Positions 18,901 through 26,796 of a stretch of DNA of 64,000 bases are shown piece by piece. The position numbers and the translations under genes are program-made. The notes beneath the pieces were generated by a model that saw nothing but the letters and a program-made list of their open reading frames with translations, was not told the origin of the DNA and searched no databases. Source of the stretch: an uncultured Lachnospiraceae bacterium (GTDB lineage: Bacteria > Bacillota_A > Clostridia > Lachnospirales > Lachnospiraceae); the NCBI GenBank assembly GCA_910577835.1, contig CAJTOU010000010.1, positions 1 to 64,000 of the forward strand, given 5' to 3'. Within the stretch, counting starts at the first letter, position 1, and every line of letters begins with the position of its first letter.

Positions 18901-21692
18901 GAAGTCATGTCAGTGCTCCCCGGCACTTTATCTCCTATATCCGCCTGATTATACGCCAGTATATCATTTACATATACCTCAAATCCAGTTGGAAGAATCT
19001 TAATTTCCACGGAAGCAGAAGTATTTATAAAATTAGTTCCCCATGCCCAGTTAGTACCATTTACAACATTTGCATCAAAAATTTTTCCGGGACCATGATT
19101 AAAACCTAAATAGGAATTACCCTCAAAATACAATCCTCCTGTGTTTCCACTATTAAAACCGATAATGTCCGTCAACCACTGGTCAGCTCCAGCAGTAGGC
19201 TTTACATCAAACTTAATGGATGCACCATTATACATCTGTAATCCCTTTGTTGTTCCATCATAAAATGGATTTGCATACTGATAAGTACCTTTTACTGCAT
19301 TTGTTAAATCCACTTCCTGACCAGTAAAATATCTCTTCAATATTTTATTCTCTGTATTTGTCTGTGGAGAATAAACCATTATTTTATAATCTTTATTTAC
19401 AGAAACTCCATTTACTGTAAATGTTCCTGTAAGTGTTACTTCTGTATCAGTATTCGGTACATTTACTGTTCCGTCAGAAGCAAGAACTGATTCATTTGAA
19501 GACTTCCAAGTAATTGTTGAGGTATTAATACCTTTTGAAGGAAGTGTAAGATTAATAAAGGTTCCTTCTGGCATGGATAAATTGGCAGCAGCCTTTTCAG
19601 CTAATTCTTTGCCATCTCCTACATATTTATATCCCCATACACTGATTTCATCATCTCCAAGAACAGTAAAGGTCCATGTAGTATCTGTTGACTCTTCCAT
19701 CTGCTGTTTTACAAAAACACCCTTGTATGTAGTATTTCCAATTTTCAAAGTTACATAAGGCTTCCCTTTTTGGCTGAAGGCCCATGTACCGGTACGGTCT
19801 CCTGAAATTGTTCCGTCTGCATTAAAGGAAAGATTTTCTCCCTTCACAACCTCAAGACCTTCATAATTAATATCAAGCTTATGGAAAAGTACTTCATATA
19901 TACCAGTAACATCTTCAGCAGTTACCTGATTTGTCAGGGTTTCTCCTGTGTACTCAAACGGAGCAGTTACAGGCCAGCCCTCTTCATTTAAAAACATTTG
20001 ATGTACACGCACCTGATGTCCTTCCGTACCATCATTAAATCTTGTATGATACACAAGATAGCTTCTACCATCACTGTCTAAAAAAGCAGAATTATGTCCT
20101 TGGGCCACCTGTCCAACAGACATATAGCTCCACTGATAGCCAGACATTGGACGATTTCCTACTGTTCCATTAATGTTATTTCCTGCTGTTGTATAGCGTG
20201 CATCATCTCCACTGTAATCAACATATGGTCCTTTGATATCTGAAGCTCTAAAAATACGCATATTATATCCTTTGGCCGCCTCAAGACCACCATTTGACAT
20301 AAACAGATACCAATAATTACCAATCTTCTCAATATAAGAAGCCTCTCCAGACACATGCTGACCTCCGGCAATCTTAATGCCCTGATAAGCATCGGATGTA
20401 TTGGCAACCGTTTGATATGTTTCGGTATAATCGCGAAGTCCTGTCTTATTGACTAGTTTCAGCATATAAATTCCACCAAACCATGAACCATACGTCATCC
20501 AAAGATTTCCCGCATCATCATAGAGTACACATGGGTCAATTGCATTCATACCATAAGTACGATTTCCATTACGATTTTCTAAATAACGAGGGTCAACAGT
20601 ATTATTTCCAATCACTTTGGCATAATCTGTTTCTGCTGCTTCCGTAGAATTTGTAAAACCAGAATATACAATTGTATCTACATATGTCCAGTCTCCCTCC
20701 AAAGAATCAGCAGTGAGAAGTGCAATAGATGTATACCATTTATCTCCGTTCACACTCATATACATACACCATTTGCCCATTTCTTCATTCCAAATAACAT
20801 CTGGTGCCCAAAGATTTCCAGACAAATCATAATTATTGCTTCCATGTGAAGCCCATGCTGCTCCTTTTTCAAAAAGTTTTGCATAATCAGTATTAATATT
20901 GTTAGTAAAAGTTTGCCAGTGAATCAGGTCTTTTGATTTTGCCCATGCCATATGGGAACCAAAAACATAATACATACCTGTTTTTTCATCTTTCACAATA
21001 CTTGGATCATGAACACTAACACGCCATGGAACTACAGCAGCTGATTCATTTTTTGTAAATTTAACGTTTGTCAAATCAACTTTTCCATTTGTTGTCAAAG
21101 TTATGGTAATATCAGAAACCATCTCAGGCAAATCAACTGTATATGTCCATGTAACGACATCTCCACTTGCATTACTTTCTGTAATTTCCCCTCTGAAAAC
21201 ACTGCCTACTCTGGTAATATGAGCGACAAAATCCATCCCTTTTGGTCTTGCAGCATTAATAACAGCCCATCCATCACCAGCAGGAAACAAAGTAATCTGC
21301 TTTTGTGAATCTGTAAAGTCTGTATTTTGACTAGTTGTAGGGTCATATGTCCATCCCCAGTTATCAAAACGCATATCAATACATCTATTATTTGCGTCTC
21401 TAAGCTCGACTATAGGAGCTACTCCAAAATCCCCACCAACAAAGTGACCAGTGTATGTAACATCAAAATCACCAGATAGTGCTTCCAAACCAGTGTTTTT
21501 TTCAAACGCGGTCGAAGTACTTATAGAACTTACTGTTTCAGCTATAGCAGGCAATACTGACATTATAATTAAAATGCCAGTAAGCATTGATGCTAAAGCC
21601 TTTTTTTGAACTACTCGTATTTTACCCCTTCCCGCCGAAAATATTCGACTGGAAACCATACCAGCCCTGCTGGTCTCTTCTTTCACCTTCAT
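15930..21692 (-). CDS. Cell-wall-anchored GH43 (endo-arabinanase-like) hydrolase with 12 CxxC ribbon repeats
   Basis: 1920 residues from the ATG at 21692 (AAGGAGG seven bases upstream). Order: signal peptide to about 51; an N-terminal beta module (about 65-215) shared with the protein at 47742-49157; uninterrupted GH43 propeller starting SVHDPS (D229), with WAPDVIW, AIDPCVLYD and SGEASYIEK; GH43_C-like domain; Ig-like domain; two LamG-like modules; then 12 tandem repeats of about 40-46 residues, each with a starting His, a Cys, and a CxxC pair (for example PTCTETG...CSVC), which could bind metal. Then a beta domain, a Thr/Ser/Glu-rich wall-spanning linker, PPKTGD sortase signal, hydrophobic segment and basic tail. 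It is the only intact member of the three paralogues. Confidence 0.92.
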   Translation of the reverse strand: MKVKEETSRAGMVSSRIFSAGRGKIRVVQKKALASMLTGILIIMSVLPAIAETVSSISTSTAFEKNTGLEALSGDFDVTYTGHFVGGDFGVAPIVELRDANNRCIDMRFDNWGWTYDPTTSQNTDFTDSQKQITLFPAGDGWAVINAARPKGMDFVAHITRVGSVFRGEITESNASGDVVTWTYTVDLPEMVSDITITLTTNGKVDLTNVKFTKNESAAVVPWRVSVHDPSIVKDEKTGMYYVFGSHMAWAKSKDLIHWQTFTNNINTDYAKLFEKGAAWASHGSNNYDLSGNLWAPDVIWNEEMGKWCMYMSVNGDKWYTSIALLTADSLEGDWTYVDTIVYSGFTNSTEAAETDYAKVIGNNTVDPRYLENRNGNRTYGMNAIDPCVLYDDAGNLWMTYGSWFGGIYMLKLVNKTGLRDYTETYQTVANTSDAYQGIKIAGGQHVSGEASYIEKIGNYWYLFMSNGGLEAAKGYNMRIFRASDIKGPYVDYSGDDARYTTAGNNINGTVGNRPMSGYQWSYMSVGQVAQGHNSAFLDSDGRSYLVYHTRFNDGTEGHQVRVHQMFLNEEGWPVTAPFEYTGETLTNQVTAEDVTGIYEVLFHKLDINYEGLEVVKGENLSFNADGTISGDRTGTWAFSQKGKPYVTLKIGNTTYKGVFVKQQMEESTDTTWTFTVLGDDEISVWGYKYVGDGKELAEKAAANLSMPEGTFINLTLPSKGINTSTITWKSSNESVLASDGTVNVPNTDTEVTLTGTFTVNGVSVNKDYKIMVYSPQTNTENKILKRYFTGQEVDLTNAVKGTYQYANPFYDGTTKGLQMYNGASIKFDVKPTAGADQWLTDIIGFNSGNTGGLYFEGNSYLGFNHGPGKIFDANVVNGTNWAWGTNFINTSASVEIKILPTGFEVYVNDILAYNQADIGDKVPGSTDMTSWASILDFLQNAATYLNFGWGSWWEGGYKGTISNVVLSVLPVEVVDTTGYLYYENFNKLAGKTGNDTGWISPNASDKLSIISASDAHGYYLSYADPAANGNRGAYTVFPKEANVSENFVVEADIMLNSGGDRDTIFAITDVSHTKNNANNDISDGYFLKLTVKSGSNICTVEGTNYSFTLPKNTWIHVSVSVDENGNVIAKVGDKELTGTSKATDALGGMFLLNGRSGSYSAVDNIAVHAHIWDEGEVIKEPTCTETGTKTYTCSVCQETKTEEIEMAEHTESEPVEENRVEATCTKEGSYDLVVRCSVCDEILSTEHKTIPLKEHTWDEGEIKVEPTCTETGMKICTCTVCGETKEEVVEALGHLADDGGTVTKEPTCTEEGILDFTCSRCHEGATKPIEALGHDWTEWNVEKEATCTEDGKRSHTCKRADCGETEEEILPALDHIWSEWDIKSPATCTETGEKIRTCTRVGCGEVEKETIEALGHTAGEVVKENEIEAGCETEGSYDEVVYCSVCDEEISREHKTISALGHTAGEVVKENEIEASCETEGSYDEVVYCSVCDEEISREHKTISALGHTASEAVKENIIEATCETEGSYDEVVYCSVCNKEIDRSTKTIPVLNHEWDEWKITTPAGCTEAGERTRNCTRCDKVEKESIAALGHDWTQEGIITKEPTCTDKGEKTYTCSRCDSIRTEEVPATGHSYKEPVFIWSSDDSVTAEFICTLCNETNVVKAQVEITTKNGIATHVASVTFEGKVYTNTKQIILLEEETDKRIVVSDTWEEIPDSLVEAKLDTIEKIVEKLSKVVIENGHSSKNSVFYDVVLQTLENNGTTWKTVTAENFPKEGVTLVIPYPEGTNRFGFDFIVTHMFTVAMNGYKPGDVEILNAEKTDNGLKVTVSSLSPIGISWVALDEEEETPTQPDEKETSSKQDETTTSESKETTKPSNSVTTPPKTGDSPLFGWLLICGMVSCGFAVAVTNFGKNKKTGK
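17035..17450 (-). repeat. Near-identical 138-bp tandem repeats inside the third GH43 gene
   Basis: Three consecutive 46-residue units beginning HTAGEVVKENEIEA (two almost identical, one diverged), part of the 12-repeat ribbon array at about 16.7-18.2 kb. The strong DNA identity of the first two suggests recent duplication or gene conversion. Confidence 0.85.
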
Positions 21693-21796
21693 TTTTTTCC
21701 TCCTTTTTAAAATATATAATTTCTCAGAATGGAAAGAAATCATATTTTACAAATTTTCGCAGATTCCCCCTATACTAAAACCTGCTTATAAGTATG

Positions 21797-21825
21797 ATTG
21801 TACCAACCTTTTCTTTTTTTGTCAA
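21797..21825 (-). promoter_or_regulatory. Promoter of third GH43 gene
   Basis: TTGACA (21820-21825), 17-base spacer, TACAAT (21797-21802), leaving a leader of about 100 bases before the start at 21692. Confidence 0.87.
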
Positions 21826-21916
21826 TATATATAAAATTTGTTTTTCCTGCATTTTATTTTCTGTAAACTCACTCAAATCTAAAAGCAATATCCACCAAAA
21901 AGTAAAAATAAATCAG

Positions 21917-21940
21917 ATTTTATTCATACAAAATATATAA
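21917..21940 (-). promoter_or_regulatory. Conserved upstream box of third GH43 promoter
   Basis: TTTTATTCATACAAAATAT-type box beginning 92 bases upstream of the -35, as in the two other GH43 promoters. Confidence 0.42.
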
Positions 21941-22078
21941 TTTTTGTCCTCTTTATAACTTTTCACCTCAGCCCTGACATATCAAAATAAGAACCTTATT
22001 TTCGTCAAAAAATTCCTAAAAACGATAAATATCATCTTTTTACACCTAAAAATAATATATTGAATCAAAGTTTGTAAA

Positions 22079-22750
22079 CTATAAATCTCTAATATTACCA
22101 AAAAGCTCACAAACAAACTGAAACGACCGATAAGCCGCTGTCTCATAATTTTTATTGATTGCTTCCTGTCCGGCCTCTTTATTGTTATCCGATATGGAGC
22201 GAATCGCTATAAAAGGTACTCGATTTAAATAACATGTATGTGCCATTGCTGCTGTTTCCATATCAATGCACAACGCATCTGGATGGATAGGCTCCACAAA
22301 TTTGTCCCCCGTTGTAGCAAGACCAAAGTAGATTTTTCGCTCCATTTTTTCAGCAGCCTTTCGAGCCAGGGAAATCAAACGTTCATCTGCATAAAATACT
22401 GGCTTATCCATAACTGGAAAATCCGTATATATCTCATTATCTGTATCATGAAAAGCAGACGCTATGCATACCACTGTGTCAAATACTTCAATCTCTTGTT
22501 TCATACCACCAGCTATTCCAGAAAAAATAATGGCGTCTACCTGATACTTATCTATCAAAATTTGTGCTGTTATAGATGCATTGATTTTCCCACAACCTGA
22601 ATATGCAGCAACAACCTCTATACCGCCAATTTCGCCTGTATAAAAAGAATGCATAGCATACTCGTCGACTTTCATATTCTGGATAACAGAAAAATATGGA
22701 TTAAGCTCCTTAATCGTGGCGCACAATATCCCAATCTTATTCATATACAT
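22079..22750 (-). CDS. mtnN: 5'-methylthioadenosine/S-adenosylhomocysteine nucleosidase
   Basis: About 223 residues, normal length for the family. Cleaves MTA and SAH to adenine plus the thio-sugar, recycling SAM by-products in the cytoplasm. Family marks: IGILCATIKEL (proton-donor Glu region), SGCGKINASITAQ, FSGIAGG, TTGDKFV, CIDMETAAMAHTC (ribose-binding Met-Glu) and IRSISDN (catalytic Asp). The first residue region IKEL differs slightly from the usual AMEEEV. Start: ATG at 22750 is four bases from AGGAG, ATG at 22744 is ten; either may be used. It stands alone behind an unusual hairpin-rich upstream region. Confidence 0.9.
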   Translation of the reverse strand: MYMNKIGILCATIKELNPYFSVIQNMKVDEYAMHSFYTGEIGGIEVVAAYSGCGKINASITAQILIDKYQVDAIIFSGIAGGMKQEIEVFDTVVCIASAFHDTDNEIYTDFPVMDKPVFYADERLISLARKAAEKMERKIYFGLATTGDKFVEPIHPDALCIDMETAAMAHTCYLNRVPFIAIRSISDNNKEAGQEAINKNYETAAYRSFQFVCELFGNIRDL

Positions 22751-22753
22751 CAA

Positions 22754-23082
22754 ACTCCTTTCCTATAAATCGGCTCAGTTACAGGTGAGTATTGTTTTGT
22801 CCTCTACCTACTTCAGTACAAACTGGTTAGAGCCTTGTTGTATTTGTCATATGTGGCAATGACATAAGTATAATAGTAAAACTACAACAAAACAAGGTTT
22901 TTTTATTGTATTTTCAAAACCTTAATTGAACAGCATAGCACCTCGCTTCCCATGTTTTTCTGGTAGTCGAAGGGATACACCATGAGAGGTGCGAAAGGCT
23001 ATTTTACCACCAAGTCAATGACCTTAATATGCCATCATATAAAAAAAGGCCACCACATCAACTTTCTGCGGCAGCCCTTATT
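22754..23082. other. Hairpin-rich intergenic region upstream of mtnN
   Basis: No gene is convincing. It holds the terminator of the DUF3794 gene (23048-23076). At about 22938-22991 a stem GCACCTC / GAGGTGC encloses about 40 bases. At about 22833-22902 CCTTGTTGTA pairs with TACAACAAAACAAGG and is followed on the plus strand by TTTTTTTATT. On the minus strand a stop-free stretch reading HGVSLRLPEKHGKRGAMLF runs across the first hairpin, without start or RBS. It looks like a dispersed intergenic element or structured leader of mtnN. Confidence 0.45.
23048..23076 (-). terminator. Intrinsic terminator of DUF3794-LysM gene
   Basis: GGCTGCCGCA / TGTGGTGGCC stem with three G-U pairs on the minus strand, followed by TTTTTTT. 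Confidence 0.82.
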
Positions 23083-24642
23083 TTATGGCGTCTCCTTAAT
23101 AATCACCAACATATCCCCTTTATTAATATTCTCACTCTTCATCTCATTAATCTTCATAATTGACTGAATCGTTGTACAGTATCTTTTCGCAATTTCCCAC
23201 AGCGTATCTCTCTCCTTCACCACATACCCCGCCATACTCGGAATATTCTGCAGCTTCTTTAAATCAAATGGAACACTCTGTACTTCTTTAATAAACTTTG
23301 AACTCTTATTGTCCAGCACCAGTGTATCCAGCACCGCCGAGCATTTCACTTCTATCTCATTATTTCCGGACATTACCGTAGATATCTGCTCCAACGACGG
23401 GCGGATAAACGACATGGACTGCTCCGTTACTCCCTGTGCTTCGATTAAATGTGAAAAAGGCACTACCTCATCCGCAATATTCAGCGGCATCTTATCATCC
23501 GATGAAACATACATAATCTTCATCTTGACAATACCTTCTACCCGAAGTCCTTTATCCTCTACAAAAACATCCTCTATACACGCAGCTCCCTGAGCGCTCA
23601 AAAGCTGAAGCACATGTCCGCTGTCTTTGTCCAGCCGCAGCTTATCATTTATTTTGCACTTTGAAATATTCTTTGTCACAAGTGTGCTGTAAGACAGCTC
23701 CTGATAAACCGGAGTCAGTTCATTTTTCAGAGAATATACATCACTTAAAATGGAAACCTCATCCTCCTTATACACTCTCATGGCAAGTTCCAATACCACC
23801 TCCAGCTCAACCATGCGCTGTTCTCCGTCATAATCCGGCTTAATATTTACATTTACACTTGATATTGAAGTTTCGATATCTCCCAGCATATCCTCATCAC
23901 AGCCCGAAACATCGATGCTTCCGTCAAATGGAACAGATGCTTCCATCCACTGCACCGGAGTATCCTCTTCCTCGTCATCATACAGCATAAAAAGCATAAG
24001 CTCCCCGCTTACTCCTACTTTTTCAGGATAAAGCCGTGTGGAAATATTATTCAGGGCTACCGTACTCCATAAAATCTCCGAGATATTCGGCTTATTTGCG
24101 GAAAGTTCAATATCTTCCCGTATTCTGTAAGTATCCTTTTTATTTACCACTATCTGCATAATCTGTTCTTTCCGCCTTAAATAATTGACAGAATCATCTT
24201 CCGGAATCTCTTCCACCGCTTCTATATCATGTACCTGTTCTGCCGATACGTTAAGTGTCAGAACCGCCTTTACACTTATCTTTCTGGTATTAATAATGCC
24301 GATATTTAAATCATCTATGGTACATTTTACATTGACCACATCATTATTTCCTATTTTATCTCCATTTATAATTTCGTCAAAGGGAATGGAGTTTCCCATA
24401 CTATGTATAATCTTTTTATCGCTGCTGCATCCATAGAGGATTTTAAAATCCATTCTGCCGCGGATATTTACTCTGCCTTCGCTTGCCTTCACACTTTCAA
24501 TATGCACCAGTGCATCCTTTGTAATATATTTCTCGATATCCGCATTTATATCAGGAACATTAAAATCATCATCCAGCGTAAGCTGCGTCACTATCTGCCC
24601 CTTTAAATTATTCATATGTATAAATGATTTGGCTGTTTCCAT
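23083..24642 (-). CDS. DUF3794 (SPOCS) and LysM domain protein, SipL-like
   Basis: 519 residues from the ATG at 24642 (GGAGG five bases upstream overlaps an earlier ATG, which is therefore unlikely). Two or three DUF3794/SPOCS repeats (about 30-180, 190-330 and 340-460) are followed by a C-terminal LysM domain (VVKERDTLWEIAKRY ... NKGDMLVII). In Clostridia the SipL protein of this build joins the spore coat to the forespore surface through SpoIVA. Many human-gut Lachnospiraceae keep such a gene even when spores are rarely seen. No signal peptide is visible, consistent with a mother-cell protein. It is monocistronic with its own terminator. Confidence 0.85.
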   Translation of the reverse strand: METAKSFIHMNNLKGQIVTQLTLDDDFNVPDINADIEKYITKDALVHIESVKASEGRVNIRGRMDFKILYGCSSDKKIIHSMGNSIPFDEIINGDKIGNNDVVNVKCTIDDLNIGIINTRKISVKAVLTLNVSAEQVHDIEAVEEIPEDDSVNYLRRKEQIMQIVVNKKDTYRIREDIELSANKPNISEILWSTVALNNISTRLYPEKVGVSGELMLFMLYDDEEEDTPVQWMEASVPFDGSIDVSGCDEDMLGDIETSISSVNVNIKPDYDGEQRMVELEVVLELAMRVYKEDEVSILSDVYSLKNELTPVYQELSYSTLVTKNISKCKINDKLRLDKDSGHVLQLLSAQGAACIEDVFVEDKGLRVEGIVKMKIMYVSSDDKMPLNIADEVVPFSHLIEAQGVTEQSMSFIRPSLEQISTVMSGNNEIEVKCSAVLDTLVLDNKSSKFIKEVQSVPFDLKKLQNIPSMAGYVVKERDTLWEIAKRYCTTIQSIMKINEMKSENINKGDMLVIIKETP

Positions 24643-24765
24643 GCTTTCCTCCATATATTTTTTCTGTATTTTTCAGTCTATATATTATTTATATGAAAAA
24701 ATACAGATATTATGCATAAATTGAAGCTGCCGTGATGCTAAAGCCCAGAAGCAATTGAACATAAA

Positions 24766-25194
24766 TTACTGGAAAACCACCGCCTTATCTGTATGCTGAA
24801 CCTTTACCACAATGTAAGGATAGGTTTCTATCTCCAGCACTTTTTCTGTCCGCGAAGGACCTTTAAGCATAGAAGTAATATAGAGGGCATCAGACGACTC
24901 ATATAACTCTTGTATCTCTATACTGTAACTGCTGGTAGGCTGTGCACCATATCCTATAATAATATAGAGATAATCCTTATCACTGTAAGTTTTTCTGAAA
25001 TTTTCTGTCTTGGAAGTTTCGATAATCTCACTTACTTGCTCCGGTATTTCCTCCTCTGACAATACAGTAAAATCAACATCATTCTGCTTCGTTTCATCAT
25101 ACTTTTTTACGCTGCAACCCGCCAGAAAAACACAAAACAGACATACAGCAGTTAAATACCTCATTTTTAATTTATTCAAACATTTCAAAGCCAT
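24766..25194 (-). CDS. PrcB_C-domain lipoprotein
   Basis: 142 residues. Lipoprotein signal with lipobox FLAGC at about residue 27, then an acidic linker and a beta-rich C-terminal domain (LYIIIGYGAQPTSSYSIEIQ ... YPYIVVKV) typical of the PrcB_C family, named after a treponemal protease-complex subunit. The role in Firmicutes is not established. It should be tethered to the outer face of the membrane. GGAAG precedes the first ATG by four bases; the ATG ten codons further in has no RBS. Confidence 0.75.
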   Translation of the reverse strand: MALKCLNKLKMRYLTAVCLFCVFLAGCSVKKYDETKQNDVDFTVLSEEEIPEQVSEIIETSKTENFRKTYSDKDYLYIIIGYGAQPTSSYSIEIQELYESSDALYITSMLKGPSRTEKVLEIETYPYIVVKVQHTDKAVVFQ

Positions 25195-25318
25195 GGCACT
25201 TCCATTATACTTTTACAGTTATTACAGTATATGCATATGGCAGAGAATTTTAGAATTTTGTTTTCGAAAGAAGTTTTATACTGTCTGTTAAAATTTGATT
25301 GCTTTAATAACTGAAAAA

Positions 25319-25348
25319 ACCACCGGAGCAAAAGATAGCTCCGGTGGT
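25319..25348 (-). terminator. Strong hairpin terminator behind 25367-25954
   Basis: Perfect 11-bp stem ACCACCGGAGC / GCTCCGGTGGT with T runs on both strands, so it may work in both directions. Confidence 0.9.
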
Positions 25349-25366
25349 CGTTCATTTTTTTGCTTT

Positions 25367-25954
25367 TTATGCCTCTGCCTCAGTTGTCTTTAAGGATTCC
25401 TGATATGCTTTGAATTTCTCCTGTACAGCCTTATATGTCTGCTGTGAAATATCCGGCAATGATTTTCCCCAGCTCTTTGTCGCCTGCTTAAAGCCTTTTT
25501 CAAATGCTGCCAGCATTTTCTCCATGCCCTTCTCATCTCCGCCTGACAAAGCCTTTGCCATCTCAAAGATTCTGTCGGAAGTCTGGTTTACGCCCCAGTA
25601 GCCATCTTCTGAAATAAGACCTTTCGCTTTTTCAGCAGCCGCTGCATCTACGGTAAATTTTCCGCTTGCAAGCATAGACCACATATCGTCTGAATTTTTC
25701 ACTGCAAGGCCCTGCTTTTTAAACATATCCTGAACCATGCTCTTAAAACTGTCTACCTGCCTCTGACTGTCGGCTTTCAGCTTTGCTACCAAATCAGCTC
25801 TTTCCTTATCGCTCATCTTTGAAGAATACACTACTTCCTTTGAGGAAGAACCCTGAGCTGCTGACTCTTTTGCGGATGAAGTCTGTGCTTTTGATGCTGT
25901 ATCTGCATATGCACTGTAATTGTCCGCATAAGATGTAACTCCATTTACACTCAT
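25367..25954 (-). CDS. Unrecognised 195-residue soluble protein
   Basis: Start chosen at 25954 because GAGGTG lies seven bases upstream. The N-terminus (MSVNGVTSYADNYSAYADTA) is low-complexity, followed by an Ala/Ser-rich stretch and an alpha-helical remainder with a pattern of Lys and Gln (DKERADLVAKLKADSQ; a C-terminal helix with YKAVQEKFKAYQESL). There is no signal peptide, no transmembrane segment and no cysteine. The general shape resembles small secreted or flagellum-associated proteins found in Lachnospiraceae, but I do not recognise the family. It is monocistronic with a strong terminator, which suggests real expression. Confidence 0.75.
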   Translation of the reverse strand: MSVNGVTSYADNYSAYADTASKAQTSSAKESAAQGSSSKEVVYSSKMSDKERADLVAKLKADSQRQVDSFKSMVQDMFKKQGLAVKNSDDMWSMLASGKFTVDAAAAEKAKGLISEDGYWGVNQTSDRIFEMAKALSGGDEKGMEKMLAAFEKGFKQATKSWGKSLPDISQQTYKAVQEKFKAYQESLKTTEAEA

Positions 25955-26011
25955 AATGACACCTCTTTCCCGCATCCATGCGATAATATGTAATCAATCG
26001 AAGATTAACTG

Positions 26012-26072
26012 CTCCAATATGCGACCAGCCTTTGACTGATTACCCAATACGCAACCAGCCAAAAACCGATTG
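26012..26072. repeat. Two imperfect 31-bp direct repeats upstream of 25367-25954
   Basis: CCAATATGCGACCAGCC at 26012 and CCAATACGCAACCAGCC at 26043, each followed by a loosely matching ACTGATT/ACCGATT. They lie in the leader or promoter of the gene at 25367-25954 and may be operator copies. Confidence 0.5.
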
Positions 26073-26124
26073 CATAACACATCTCTGTGCTTATATATTA
26101 TATCGGTCTGCTCTGTCAAATTAT

Positions 26125-26796
26125 TTACAGATTTTTATCCATATTTCCAAGAATTGTCTCTTCCTGCTTTTCTATATGAATCAAAATTGCTTTTTTGGCC
26201 CTGTCTACATCCCGCTCCTGAATAGACTGAATAATCTCATCATGCTCAAGTATCAGATTTTTTCTGGTCTGACGGTCTTTGATATACTCCAGACGATATC
26301 GGTACATCTGTTCTCTTAAATTATAAAGTATCTGATTCAAACGCCGGTTTCCGGTGGAATTATAAATAATCTCATGAAACTGCACATCTGTTGTAGCGAT
26401 TTCCGTCACACTGTTTTTATTGATATACAGCTTAAAGCATTTCAGGTTTTCCTTCAGTTTTATAAGGTCTTCCTCGGACCTGTTTTTACAGCTAAGTTCA
26501 ATTGCCAGACTTTCTAATACCTTTCTTACCTCCAGTACATCTACCAGGTCTTCCTTTGTGATTTTTGCGACCTCTGCGCTTCTGCGCGGCGTCATAACCA
26601 CCAGTCCTTCCAGCTCCAGCTTTCGAATAGCTTCTCTAACCGGTGTGCGGCTTACTCCCAGTTTATTTGCCAGTTTTACTTCCATAAGATGCTCGCCGGG
26701 TTCGAGTTCACCGGTAAGAATTGCCTCGCGCAATGTATGAAAGACGACCTCCCGAAGCGGAAGATACTCATTGGTATTTAAACTGATATCTTTCAT
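26125..26796 (-). CDS. GntR family (FadR subfamily) transcriptional regulator
   Basis: 223 residues. N-terminal winged helix (about 10-75) with the GntR signature LREAILTGELEPGEHLMEVKLANKLGVS-type region and RTPVREAIRKLELEGLV, then an all-helical FCD ligand-binding domain (about 85-215) with the Asp/His residues that usually hold a metal (DVQFHEIIY, HDEII, HIEKQ). It probably senses a small organic acid; the ligand is unknown. It overlaps the end of ispE by 29 bases and has its own RBS (GGAGG), so it is co-transcribed with ispE. Confidence 0.9.
   Translation of the reverse strand: MKDISLNTNEYLPLREVVFHTLREAILTGELEPGEHLMEVKLANKLGVSRTPVREAIRKLELEGLVVMTPRRSAEVAKITKEDLVDVLEVRKVLESLAIELSCKNRSEEDLIKLKENLKCFKLYINKNSVTEIATTDVQFHEIIYNSTGNRRLNQILYNLREQMYRYRLEYIKDRQTRKNLILEHDEIIQSIQERDVDRAKKAILIHIEKQEETILGNMDKNL

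Larger units (their letters stand above)
21693..22078. other. Intergenic region between third GH43 gene and MTA/SAH nucleosidase
   Basis: Contains the leader, promoter and upstream box of the third GH43 gene. A small perfect hairpin AAAATAAG-GTT-CTTATTTT at about 21988-22006 may end the nucleosidase transcript, but it lacks a separate T run. Nothing else is recognisable. Confidence 0.6.
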
